DNA from: Phycisphaerae bacterium
GTDB taxonomy: Bacteria; Planctomycetota; Phycisphaerae; UBA1845
Assembly: GCA_029260015.1 (NCBI GenBank)
Contig: JAJDEB010000036.1
Coordinates: forward strand, 310,001 to 374,000
Length of the DNA: 64,000 bases
Direction: 5' to 3'
The translations under genes were made by a program, and so were the position numbers. The notes under the pieces were generated by a model, which saw only the letters and a program-made list of their open reading frames with translations, did not search any database and had not been told where the DNA came from. Shown here in pieces: positions 52,263-60,666 of this stretch; the first letter of the stretch is position 1, and each line of letters opens with the position of its first letter.

Positions 52263-53183
52263 ATGAACCCTCTCCATTTTGAAAAGTCCTTCCTAATAGT
52301 TCTTGCCGTAACCATATCCTCATCCAATTCGAGTGTTTCCGGCGATATAATAGGATTCGGAGACTTCACTGCTTTTGAAATAAACGTGGCCGATAGCGGC
52401 TCTCTCCCCACTACTGACTCGATGAGTGAGTCAATACAATTAACCAATCAGGGATTTCTTGAAGCACGCAGCATCTTTCACAAGGTGCCGCAACCTGTAA
52501 GTCAATTTGAGGCACGTTTCCGGTATCGCGCAGGAAATGCAGCGCCCCTCAACGGCGCCTGCTTTGTTATACAAAACGATCCTCGAGGGGCGGACGCAGT
52601 CGGCGATAACGCAATTAACCTCGGTTATAGTTGCCCGCTATCGAACCCAAGCGCCTGCGTGATCAACAGCGTTGCAGTGTCAATTGAACTAGATAGTCTT
52701 TTGCCTTCAAAAAGTGGCGTCTATACTAACGGAAGCTTGGGCGGAGGGGCTCAAGCAACGTCGCCGGTTAACCTCGGGTCAGAGAACGAAATCGAGTTCT
52801 TGATTCGTTATAATGGCGGGACAGAAATCGAAATTGAGATCACTGATACAGTTACCTTGGAAAACATCACGAATGTTTTCCAGCTGGGGAATAGTCTACC
52901 AACAATCGTAGCCGGAAACACTGCTTTTGTAGGTTTTACGGCAAGTACTTCGGGGGGAATTCGTTCCAATCAGTTTTTCTCCGCATTTGAATTCATAGGA
53001 GAGTATATTGATACTGATTCAGATGATGATGGCGTACCTGACGTAATCGATGATTGCCCAGAGTCTGCAACTGGTGCAGTTGTGGATCAATCCGGAAGAC
53101 CCCTCGGCGATGTTGATTCTGACTGCGATGTCGATCTCGCAGACTTTGCTGTAATTGCGAATAATTTTTCCGGCCCCAATTAG
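52263..53183 (+). CDS. secreted L-type-lectin-like protein with Ca-binding C-terminus
   Basis: 306 aa from ATG 52263 (GGAGG at 9 nt). The signal peptide (FLIVLAVTISSSNSSVSG) precedes a ~200-residue jelly-roll domain. The pattern FEARFRYRAGNAAPLNGACF, GADAVGDNAINLGYSC and SVAVSIELDS, then EIEFLIRYNG and AFVGFTASTSGG, matches legume-lectin-like domains. Next comes a thrombospondin-3-like stretch DTDSDDDGVPDVIDDCP and a dockerin-like end GDVDSDCDVDLADFAVIANN. A carbohydrate-binding surface role is likely. GC is low compared with flanks. Confidence 0.84.
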   Translation: MNPLHFEKSFLIVLAVTISSSNSSVSGDIIGFGDFTAFEINVADSGSLPTTDSMSESIQLTNQGFLEARSIFHKVPQPVSQFEARFRYRAGNAAPLNGACFVIQNDPRGADAVGDNAINLGYSCPLSNPSACVINSVAVSIELDSLLPSKSGVYTNGSLGGGAQATSPVNLGSENEIEFLIRYNGGTEIEIEITDTVTLENITNVFQLGNSLPTIVAGNTAFVGFTASTSGGIRSNQFFSAFEFIGEYIDTDSDDDGVPDVIDDCPESATGAVVDQSGRPLGDVDSDCDVDLADFAVIANNFSGPN

Positions 53184-53189
53184 CGCGGG

Positions 53190-53206
53190 TGGGTTTTCGC
53201 AACCCA
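53190..53206. terminator. small hairpin after the lectin-like gene
   Basis: TGGGTT (53190-53195), loop TTCGC, AACCCA (53201-53206), 6 nt past the stop. It may be a terminator or a half REP; no T-run follows. Confidence 0.45.
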
Positions 53207-53303
53207 TCGGATTGTTTCGCCACGCCCTGCACACTTACATCTCAGTTTTTGGATTGTACGAATTCGATATTGTGAATCTTATTAAGGTCGTCGACGAACT
53301 TCT

Positions 53304-53822
53304 TTAATGGCCTTCGGGCGTAACAGGTACTCGGTAACTGCCACTGCTTAACGTGTAAGCCGAGCCGATTGTTTTTTTTCCGGCCCACGTCTTAAACGTC
53401 AATTGATCATTATCAATACGCCAGTTTTCGATTAGGTCGCCGCCCTCTTCCCAAAGTATGTCACCGTCGATCGTTAAACAAACAAAACCAATTTCGTGGT
53501 AGACTACGAGGAAGTTTCTTGAACGATAGATCAATTCATAGAATCGACAAGGGAGTTCTAGTTCAGACCGAATCTTCCCGAACTCGACGATAAAAACTAT
53601 TTGATTGACACCAACGCAATACAGTTCGTCCGACAACTCATAGCACTGAGGTGAGAGGCCATATTGCTCATTTGTAATCAAAATCTCTTGCGATGAATCT
53701 TTGACAATCCAGTATTCGTCCGGTGCCTTGTTATCGCTCAAATGAATACTGTTCGATTCATCGTGCATACTGCTAAGGCCGCCTTCAATGCTCGTTACAT
53801 TCAGCTTCCTGAAACCTTGCAT
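53304..53822 (-). CDS. hypothetical protein, 172 aa, low GC
   Basis: The start ATG 53822 has GAGG at 8 nt; a longer frame upstream only shadows NhaC. The product is beta-rich with aromatic strands (DEYWIVKDSSQEILITNEQY, RSRNFLVVYHEIGFVCLTID) and ends NWRIDNDQLTFKTWAGKK. There is no signal peptide or membrane segment. No family is recognised; a single beta-propeller-like or immunity-like fold is conceivable. It is convergent with the lectin-like gene and, like it, AT-richer than the neighbourhood. Confidence 0.6.
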   Translation of the reverse strand: MQGFRKLNVTSIEGGLSSMHDESNSIHLSDNKAPDEYWIVKDSSQEILITNEQYGLSPQCYELSDELYCVGVNQIVFIVEFGKIRSELELPCRFYELIYRSRNFLVVYHEIGFVCLTIDGDILWEEGGDLIENWRIDNDQLTFKTWAGKKTIGSAYTLSSGSYRVPVTPEGH

Positions 53823-53878
53823 CTTAAGAACCTCGGAGCATGTCGTGTGCGCCCTGCGAAAACCGAACACCTTCAACA

Positions 53879-53900
53879 GGTGCGGTAAACCGCACCCTAC
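53879..53900 (-). repeat. single GTAGGGT arm (GCGGTTTACCGC variant)
   Basis: On the minus strand GTAGGGTGCGGTTTACCGCA is followed by CC; GGTGCGGT and ACCGCACC form a perfect 8-bp stem. The TAG is the stop codon of the NhaC gene (53899-53897). Confidence 0.8.
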
Positions 53901-55648
53901 CGATGATCTGTCTTCCGGCCCAGTGCGGCAACCAATATCACTAATATGATCGTGCCGAAGACGAGGCCCAACCACGGCGACAGTTGCAGTCTTGCACACA
54001 GGATGTCGCCGGTGACCATCGACACTGCTGCCGTTACCAGGGCGTAGGGCAATTGCGTCCAGACGTGGGTCTGGTGGTTGCAGCCGCTTGCTGCTGATGA
54101 CAGGACTGTTGTGTCGCTGATGGGTGAGCAGTGGTCGCCGAAGATTGCGCCGGCTAATACGCTTCCTGTGCTGGCGTAGAATAGCGGTAGGGCTGCTTCG
54201 GGTTGCAGGTCGGCTCCCATGTCGGCGGCTACCCTTACTACTACCGGGCATAGGATTCCCATCGTGCCCCACGACGTTCCCGTTGCGAATGACACACCGG
54301 CAGCACATGCGAACACGACCACCGGCAAGTTGTTCATCGCGAAGTTTTTCTGCACCAGCCAATCGCTGACCACCTCGCCGACCTTCAAATCCTGCGACGA
54401 TTGCGACAGCGCCCATGCCAGCACCAACACCACGATCGCCGGGAACATTCGCGACATACCGGCTAGCATGCCATCCACCGCATCCTGCAATTTCGATCGA
54501 CGCGACCCGACGGCTAATGCGATTGCAGCGATCAGACAGGCCATCGCACCAAACAGAATCGCGTTGTACGAATCGGCACCATCAAACATCGACTGCCAGC
54601 TCAGCGCCGTGCCCTCGGCGCGGGCTTTGGAATATCCGGGATACAGCAGCACAGCGCCCGTCACCACGACCAACAGCAACACCGGCAGCGCCGCGAGCAA
54701 CCAATCGAATCGACCTACCGCTCCGTCACCGCTGCTATCGACCTCAATCGAATTTTCGCCGGCGGCTTTTTCTTCGTGCCGACGCATCGCCCCGAAATCG
54801 CGCCCCGTCCAGCCAATGATGAAAACCATCACCAGCGCGAGGATGGCGTAGAACCGATATGGGATGCTATTGATAAATGTGCCCCACGCATCGACCGAAG
54901 TGAGAAATGGCGGTGTGCCTGTCTTGGCGATGTCTTGAAGAGCTTCGTCGATGTAGCCAAGTTCGGCTCCGACCCATGTGCCCACGAGCGCGATCGAGGC
55001 GACAGGGGCGGCGGTCGAATCGACTATGTAGGCCAGCTTCGCCCTGGAAATCTTCAAGCGATCGAACAGTGGCTGCATGGTTGGCCCGACGATCATGGTG
55101 TTGGCGTAGTCGTCGAAGAACACGACCAGCCCCGCCAGCCAAACGGTGCATTGCCCCTGCCGCCGTGTGGTGGCTCGTCGCGCGATCATGTCCACCATCG
55201 CCCGCGTTCCGCCCGACGCGTTCACCACGCCAACCATCCCGCCGATCATCAGCGTAAAGAGCATGACCTTGGCGTTGTCAGGTTTGGCAACCGCACCAAC
55301 GACGTAGACGGCCATCGCGTCGGCTGCACCGTCGATTACAGTCGAAAGCACGCCATCGGAATGATCCGGCGAGATTCGACAAAGCATCATCGACGCGATG
55401 AATGTTCCGATGAAAAGCGCGGGGATCACCTGCCGCGTGACAATCGCCAGAACAATCGCAGCCAGCGCCGGAAGCAACACCCACCCGCCATATTGCATGG
55501 GCGACGTAACACTCGCTGTGGCGGCACCGCTGGTATCCACGTGTGCAAAGACTGACGGGGCAAACAGTAGCACGACCAATGCGCCAGTCAGCAGACAAGC
55601 CCATGACAACGGACGACACCGTTGATGTGTTCGATCAAGATCTGGCAA
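53897..55648 (-). CDS. Na+/H+ antiporter of the NhaC family
   Basis: 583 aa from a TTG at 55648 (GGGAG at 10 nt); Met 51 is an alternative start. It has about eleven hydrophobic segments with NhaC hallmarks: VIPALFIGTFIASMML, MLFTLMIGGMVGVVNASGGT, VVFFDDYANTMIVGPTMQPL (membrane Asp pair), STAAPVASIALVGTWVGAEL, ATGTSWGTMGILCPVV and SVLAGAIFGDHCSPISDTTVLSS. The N-terminus (about 20-36) looks like a signal peptide and is unusual for this family. A sodium/proton or malate/lactate type exchange is expected. The stop is inside a repeat arm. Confidence 0.92.
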   Translation of the reverse strand: MPDLDRTHQRCRPLSWACLLTGALVVLLFAPSVFAHVDTSGAATASVTSPMQYGGWVLLPALAAIVLAIVTRQVIPALFIGTFIASMMLCRISPDHSDGVLSTVIDGAADAMAVYVVGAVAKPDNAKVMLFTLMIGGMVGVVNASGGTRAMVDMIARRATTRRQGQCTVWLAGLVVFFDDYANTMIVGPTMQPLFDRLKISRAKLAYIVDSTAAPVASIALVGTWVGAELGYIDEALQDIAKTGTPPFLTSVDAWGTFINSIPYRFYAILALVMVFIIGWTGRDFGAMRRHEEKAAGENSIEVDSSGDGAVGRFDWLLAALPVLLLVVVTGAVLLYPGYSKARAEGTALSWQSMFDGADSYNAILFGAMACLIAAIALAVGSRRSKLQDAVDGMLAGMSRMFPAIVVLVLAWALSQSSQDLKVGEVVSDWLVQKNFAMNNLPVVVFACAAGVSFATGTSWGTMGILCPVVVRVAADMGADLQPEAALPLFYASTGSVLAGAIFGDHCSPISDTTVLSSAASGCNHQTHVWTQLPYALVTAAVSMVTGDILCARLQLSPWLGLVFGTIILVILVAALGRKTDHR

Positions 55649-55673
55649 CGCAGAAGCTCCCGAAGGGTGGAAG

Positions 55674-56423
55674 TCAGCCGACGTTTTTAACCGCAGTGCG
55701 GAAAATCGCCAAACCGTCGGGTTCCGCGGCTTCGGGAATGGAGGTCCAGAATGGATGCTGCGTGTGGCGGACGAAGCGTTCGGGGTGCGGCATCAGGCCC
55801 ATGATGCGGCCGGTGGCGTCGGTGATGGCTGCGATGTCGCAGACGCTGCCGTTGGGGTTAGTTGGCCCGATTCGATCGACTCCTTCGGTGTATTGCAAGG
55901 CGATGCGATCGACGGGGACGCTCTGGCCATCTGAAACAACGAAGCGACCTTCGGCGTGGGCGATGGGCAGGAAATATTTTCGATTCGGCTCCAAAAATGC
56001 GCAATTCGATGACTTGGATTCCAACGTCACCCATCGACAGGTGAATTGGCCGGAGGTATTCATCGTGAGGCTACACGAGGTTCCCGGCGTACCGACATCG
56101 AGCAGACCGGCTTTGACCAAGACCTGGAAACCGTTGCAAATACCGAGCACCAACCCGCCGCGTTCGACAAGTCGGCGAATGGTATCCGACAGCACGTTGC
56201 CTAGCCGACTCGCGAAAATCGCTCCGGCAGAAATGTCATCGCCAAAGCTAAACCCGCCAGGAAATGTGAGGATGTCGTACTCATCCACGCGTTTTGGCGT
56301 CGCGACTACATCGTCAAGGTGAACGAGCAAAGCCTCCGCGCCGGCAAGACTCCACGCATACACCGCTTCCTCATCGCAGTTGATGCCAGCCGACCGCAAG
56401 ATGGCCACGCGCGGTTTACCCAT
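55674..56423 (-). CDS. purQ: phosphoribosylformylglycinamidine synthase subunit PurQ
   Basis: 249 aa from ATG 56423 (GGAG SD at 10 nt). Class I glutamine amidotransferase: VAILRSAGINCDEEAVYAWS, LTFPGGFSFGDDISAGAIFA, nucleophile GICNGFQVL (Cys near 92), and the triad His/Glu in LMPHPERF. It supplies ammonia to PurL for the fourth step of purine synthesis (FGAR to FGAM). Its start overlaps the end of purL by 8 nt, so the two are translated together. No purS gene is next to them because purL carries PurS-like sequences. Confidence 0.96.
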   Translation of the reverse strand: MGKPRVAILRSAGINCDEEAVYAWSLAGAEALLVHLDDVVATPKRVDEYDILTFPGGFSFGDDISAGAIFASRLGNVLSDTIRRLVERGGLVLGICNGFQVLVKAGLLDVGTPGTSCSLTMNTSGQFTCRWVTLESKSSNCAFLEPNRKYFLPIAHAEGRFVVSDGQSVPVDRIALQYTEGVDRIGPTNPNGSVCDIAAITDATGRIMGLMPHPERFVRHTQHPFWTSIPEAAEPDGLAIFRTAVKNVG

Positions 56424-59364
56424 CGCTGCGTTCTCCCAAATCACGAACGAGCCCGCTGCGCCATGCTCCATCGAGCAATTCTACGTTGACCTCAAACAAC
56501 AGCCCCCTCTTTGATGCAGCGCTCAAAAGTTTGTCGTTGGTCGGTTGCGCCAACTCTACCACCTCGGCATGCTCTTTTAGATTACCAAGGTCAGCTTCAT
56601 CGACGACTTGCAGGATGTACCCACTTAGATGGTTATCGAAAAGTAAGGTTATCACGGACTTCTGTGGCGCAACGTCGAGTTTAGTCTTGGCACCACGCCG
56701 CCCACCAATACACATCTCGGCGAGGCTGTGAGCGATTCCTTCATCGGTAATGTCGTGGGCTGCCCGAACCTGCCCGCCTTTGATCAACTCGGAGACCGCT
56801 GCGTGAACGCGCGGAAGTTTCGATAATTCGCGCGACCGCCAATCATAAAAGACCGCAACAATTCGCCCGCCGCCTTGCTTGAGGTCAGATGTCACACATC
56901 GGCGCACATCCTCGACGTGCCCGATTCCGCTAATGAGCAGCGTAGGCGGAATGGCGAAGGTCTTCGGTAGATTCAATCGCTCCGCGTCGTCCGGTGATAG
57001 TGAGAATTGGTTGTTCAGCGAATCCTTACCGGATATGAATGGCGTCTTGTACGCCAGTGCCGCATCGTGGCACCCTTGGCATGCCCGCACCAATGCGCCC
57101 ATTGCTTCTTCATCTGCGCAACCGCCCCAGCAGAAGTTATCGAGGATCGCGATGCGCGACGGGTCAGCCCCCACGCATACCAGGTTGCGAATTGCTTCGT
57201 CGATCGAACGGATGGCCATCCAATATGGATCGGGCTCGATGCGGTCGCTGCACATGCCCATGCCGATTGCCACGCCGCGATTCGAGTCAAGCCTTGGCGT
57301 GATGACGGCTGCATCGGACGGGCCCTCCCCGACACCGACCAATGGTTTGATCACGCTGCCGCCCTGCACCTCGAAATCGTACTGCCTAAAGATCGGTTCG
57401 CGCGAACATGAATCGATTGACGCGAGCTTGGCCAGCATGATCCCTTGTGCGTTTTCATTTGTAATCTTGACCGGTTTGGAGGGTACAAGATTCTCGGGCG
57501 GACCGTCCCATCGGGCTACCCGTGTTATTTGGGGAATCCCGTTGTGCATGAAATCCAGATCGAGTCGCCCCACCTGCTCATCGTTGAAGCGAAGTTCGAG
57601 CGACCCGCTGTCGTTAAATTCACCGATGTCAGCCACCTCGACGCCTTCGCGTTCAAACACCGCTCGCAGCGTTTCCATCTTCGACGGTGGCACCGAGAAA
57701 ACCATGCGCTCCTGCGCTTCTGACAGCCAAATTTCGTTGTAGCGCAGGCCGGAATATTTGAGCGGGACGTTTTCGAGTTGTACGGTCGCGCCGAGGTGTT
57801 CGGCCATCTCGCCGACGGCGCTGCTGAGTCCGCCCGCACCGCAGTCGGTGACGGCTGAATATAGGCAACCGTCCTCGTGGTCACGCGCACGGAGCAGCGC
57901 ATCGAGCACTTTCTTTTCTTCGATCGCATTGCCAATCTGAACCGCGTGTGCGAATTCATCGGCGTGCGTGTCGGTCAACTCGCCAGACGAGAACGTCGCC
58001 CCACCGATTCCATCGCGTCCGGTGCGCCCGCCGGCAACGACGATGCGATCGCCGGCTTGCGGCGCTTTGGCGATGTGCTTTCGAGGAATGATGCCAACCG
58101 AACCGACGAACACGAGCGGATTCGCAAGATACCGCTCGTCGAATCGCAATCCGCCAGCCACCGTGGGAATACCCATCCGGTTACCATAGTCGCGCACGCC
58201 GCCAATGATGCCTCGCAAGATGCGCCGTGGATGAAGCACGCCGGTTGGCAATCTCGCATCGTCCCAACCGGGATCGGCGACGCAGAACACATTCGTATTG
58301 GCGATCGGTTTCGCACCAAGTCCGCAACCGAGAATGTCACGAACGCATCCGCCCACGCCCGTCGCCGCGCCGCCGTACGGTTCGATCGCCGAAGGATGGT
58401 TGTGCGTCTCAACCTTAAACGCGATACCGTTGTCATCATCAAAGGCCACCACGCCGGCATTGTCTTCGAATACCGACAGGCACCAATCGTGATCTAATTC
58501 GCGGGTGGCTTTGACGATGGTATCGACAAGCAGATTGCCGTAGTGCCGCTTAATGAATTCCTGCGAATCACTTTCAACACCGAAGGGCCGGCCCTCATAG
58601 GCGACGGCGCTCTTGAGCGTTTTGTGGACGCAATGTTCCGACCAGGTCTGGGCGATGGTTTCCAGTTCGACATCGGTCGGTTCGCGGCCCAACGCTGCAA
58701 AATGCGCCTGGATTTCCTTCATTTCTGGAAGCGACAAGAATAGCCGGCCACGTTTTGAAACGTCGGTCAGACTGTCGTCGTCAAGCCCGGACAACGCCAC
58801 CGAGACCAGTTTGAATTCGGCGACGGGGGCAGTTGCAATGTCCGTCGGAAGCGTATCGACTCGATCGAATGCCTTGATGAATACCCGCTCGACACAGTCG
58901 TTGGCCAACACGCGCCGGGCGATTTCTTCGACCCGGTTAAAGTGATTGACCCCCTCGATCTCATAACGCCATGCCGTCTGCACAGATTCGACGGGCGTCT
59001 GAAAAGAAGGGTCGTTGTTACAGATTAAATCATTGCATGCGTCGATGGCGCTAAGCGCGACGGGGTCCATCACACCCGGTTGCAAATGAACCTCAACAAG
59101 GGCAGCCGACGAATCCGGCCAACCGACCGTCGAATCGATGACCACGACTTCAATCGCCGGATCGACCAGCAATTTGTTGCAAAGCAGTTGGACGTGGTCG
59201 CGTGAGATATCGCCGGAAAGCTCGAAGATGCGCGTTGCACGAACCGCGGAAACGTCATCGAACCCAGCCCGCCGCAATTCAGAAAGCGTCAATCGGCCCT
59301 TGGCATCGTACTGAGCGTAGCGCGCCCGTACGGAAACTCGCCAGTTGATCTTTCTTTCGGACAT
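56416..59364 (-). CDS. purL: phosphoribosylformylglycinamidine synthase PurL with two N-terminal PurS-like domains
   Basis: 982 aa from ATG 59364, between the small PurL (~740) and the large one (~1300). Residues 1-~78 (NWRVSVRARYAQYDAKGRLT...LLCNKLLVDPAIEVVVI) and ~90-175 (ALVEVHLQPGVMDPVALSAI...EEIARRVLANDCVERVFI) each look like PurS. The catalytic part follows: TDVELETIAQTWSEHCVHKT, VAFKVETHNHPSAIEPYGGA, DRIVVAGGRTGRDGIGGATF and PISGKDSLNNQF-like (TPFISGKDSLNNQF). FGAR to FGAM is made with PurQ and ATP. PurS normally dimerises and docks to PurL and PurQ. Confidence 0.95.
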   Translation of the reverse strand: MSERKINWRVSVRARYAQYDAKGRLTLSELRRAGFDDVSAVRATRIFELSGDISRDHVQLLCNKLLVDPAIEVVVIDSTVGWPDSSAALVEVHLQPGVMDPVALSAIDACNDLICNNDPSFQTPVESVQTAWRYEIEGVNHFNRVEEIARRVLANDCVERVFIKAFDRVDTLPTDIATAPVAEFKLVSVALSGLDDDSLTDVSKRGRLFLSLPEMKEIQAHFAALGREPTDVELETIAQTWSEHCVHKTLKSAVAYEGRPFGVESDSQEFIKRHYGNLLVDTIVKATRELDHDWCLSVFEDNAGVVAFDDDNGIAFKVETHNHPSAIEPYGGAATGVGGCVRDILGCGLGAKPIANTNVFCVADPGWDDARLPTGVLHPRRILRGIIGGVRDYGNRMGIPTVAGGLRFDERYLANPLVFVGSVGIIPRKHIAKAPQAGDRIVVAGGRTGRDGIGGATFSSGELTDTHADEFAHAVQIGNAIEEKKVLDALLRARDHEDGCLYSAVTDCGAGGLSSAVGEMAEHLGATVQLENVPLKYSGLRYNEIWLSEAQERMVFSVPPSKMETLRAVFEREGVEVADIGEFNDSGSLELRFNDEQVGRLDLDFMHNGIPQITRVARWDGPPENLVPSKPVKITNENAQGIMLAKLASIDSCSREPIFRQYDFEVQGGSVIKPLVGVGEGPSDAAVITPRLDSNRGVAIGMGMCSDRIEPDPYWMAIRSIDEAIRNLVCVGADPSRIAILDNFCWGGCADEEAMGALVRACQGCHDAALAYKTPFISGKDSLNNQFSLSPDDAERLNLPKTFAIPPTLLISGIGHVEDVRRCVTSDLKQGGGRIVAVFYDWRSRELSKLPRVHAAVSELIKGGQVRAAHDITDEGIAHSLAEMCIGGRRGAKTKLDVAPQKSVITLLFDNHLSGYILQVVDEADLGNLKEHAEVVELAQPTNDKLLSAASKRGLLFEVNVELLDGAWRSGLVRDLGERSDG

Positions 59365-59528
59365 GAAAGGACAGATCCCTGCACAAAGAACGGGCGCATG
59401 ATCCAATCGATCACAGCTTTCGCGCGTAGGCTAGCAGGTATCTTCAAAGGTTCAAATCGAAATGCGAGTCGGCTAAGCGGTGCGGAGGCAATGTCACAAC
59501 CTACTCAACGCATCAATGCCATTTGCGG

Positions 59529-60335
59529 CTAGCGCAGCTCGTACGCCACGCCACCCGTCACGCGGTACGACGTCTCGCCTACGCCGTCACTGCCTGGGCA
59601 AGTGTCCTGATCGAGGAGGAATGCCTGCGGTTGGAGCAATTCATCGGTCGAGGTGTGGGCTCGCATGATCTCGGTCGATGGTGACAGCAGCAAACGTTCC
59701 ACCGCATCAGGATCGGGATGGAAGAAACCCAGCGTGTGGCCGGTTTCGTGGGCGATGGTGTTCGCGAAAGCGTTGACCCATTCGTCAAGCGTTGCCGACT
59801 CGACGCGACTGGCGAGCGCTCCGCCCCAGATCACGCCGGAATCATCCAAATGCTCGTTGCATAGGTCGAAGTGTGATTGGCCGATGTGCTTGGCATTGTC
59901 AGTTGGTTCATCACCAGTGATATGAATAACCGTCGAATCCAGATAGTCGCTGCCATCACCGATGATCACCGCGACATCCATCGGATCGAGCACGCACAGA
60001 ATTTCTGAGACACGGTTCAATACAATCGTTTCAAACTCATTCTGTGTAATTGATTTCTTGTCGGCAAGTTCGAGCGATGTGACTTCAAATCCGGTGAGAA
60101 CTTTGTCGCGAACGAGCGGACTCTGACCACCGTCCCAATCCAGAACGATTAAGGTCAGGGCGTCTTCAGGTAGTGGTGCTTGGTCGCAGCTTGGAACGCT
60201 GCCGTCGGTACGCGGACTTGGAACTTTCTCGACTTCCGGCGGAACATACCCACAGCCAGTCGCCGCGACCATCGAACCGATGGCCAATAGTCCAAGCACA
60301 AATTGCGTGTGCACACTCTTTATGCGCATCAACAT
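59529..60335 (-). CDS. metzincin-type metalloprotease lipoprotein
   Basis: 268 aa; start ATG 60335 (GGAGG) or 60329. The signal peptide QFVLGLLAIGSMVAATGC ends in a lipobox Cys at 28. The zinc-binding HETGHTLGFFH (196-206) is the extended metzincin motif HExxHxxGxxH, and EIMRA (223-227) is the Met-turn. A conserved archaemetzincin or pappalysin Cys set is not evident. Before the motif lies the mixed fold LTLIVLDWDGGQSP and MDVAVIIGDGSDYLDSTV. It likely cleaves proteins on the cell surface. It is followed by a ~160-nt gap before purL, with no link. Confidence 0.85.
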   Translation of the reverse strand: MLMRIKSVHTQFVLGLLAIGSMVAATGCGYVPPEVEKVPSPRTDGSVPSCDQAPLPEDALTLIVLDWDGGQSPLVRDKVLTGFEVTSLELADKKSITQNEFETIVLNRVSEILCVLDPMDVAVIIGDGSDYLDSTVIHITGDEPTDNAKHIGQSHFDLCNEHLDDSGVIWGGALASRVESATLDEWVNAFANTIAHETGHTLGFFHPDPDAVERLLLSPSTEIMRAHTSTDELLQPQAFLLDQDTCPGSDGVGETSYRVTGGVAYELR

Positions 60336-60666
60336 GCTCCTTGTCCCTCCTCGCGACGACGCTCCAGCATCATCTGGGAACAAACCCCTCTTCTGCTTGT
60401 TTATTCCTGCGAGGGGCGACGCGGTCAATTCCCAATAGAAAAATGGGAGATTGCCGTCCGATAGAACAGTCTAATCATGCGCGGCGATCGAAACAAATGA
60501 AATGGGTACGGCTGCAAGACGTTGAAGGCAAGAAGGTTACGGTATTTGCCCAGAATGCCCAATTTGCAGGTGGGGTAAGGTCTGGATACAACGCGGGCTG
60601 ATTGTTGCGCGTGTTATCGGAAGGCAACTGGACGCGATTGGTTGTGAACAGTTTACGGCTTGTCGT
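60336..60666. other. intergenic, no clear gene
   Basis: 331 nt upstream of the metzincin gene and after the lipoprotein gene at 60667. It holds a 34-codon plus-strand frame (60497-60601, MKWVRLQDVEGKKVTVFAQN...) without a convincing SD; it may be a remnant or chance. Confidence 0.4.

Noticed and set aside
53823..54416. Upstream extension of the 172-aa orphan
   Set aside because: It is the shadow of the nhaC coding region in another frame, with Arg/His-rich composition.
60497..60601. 34-codon plus-strand frame
   Set aside because: No convincing ribosome site and no recognisable similarity; noted only within the intergenic entry.
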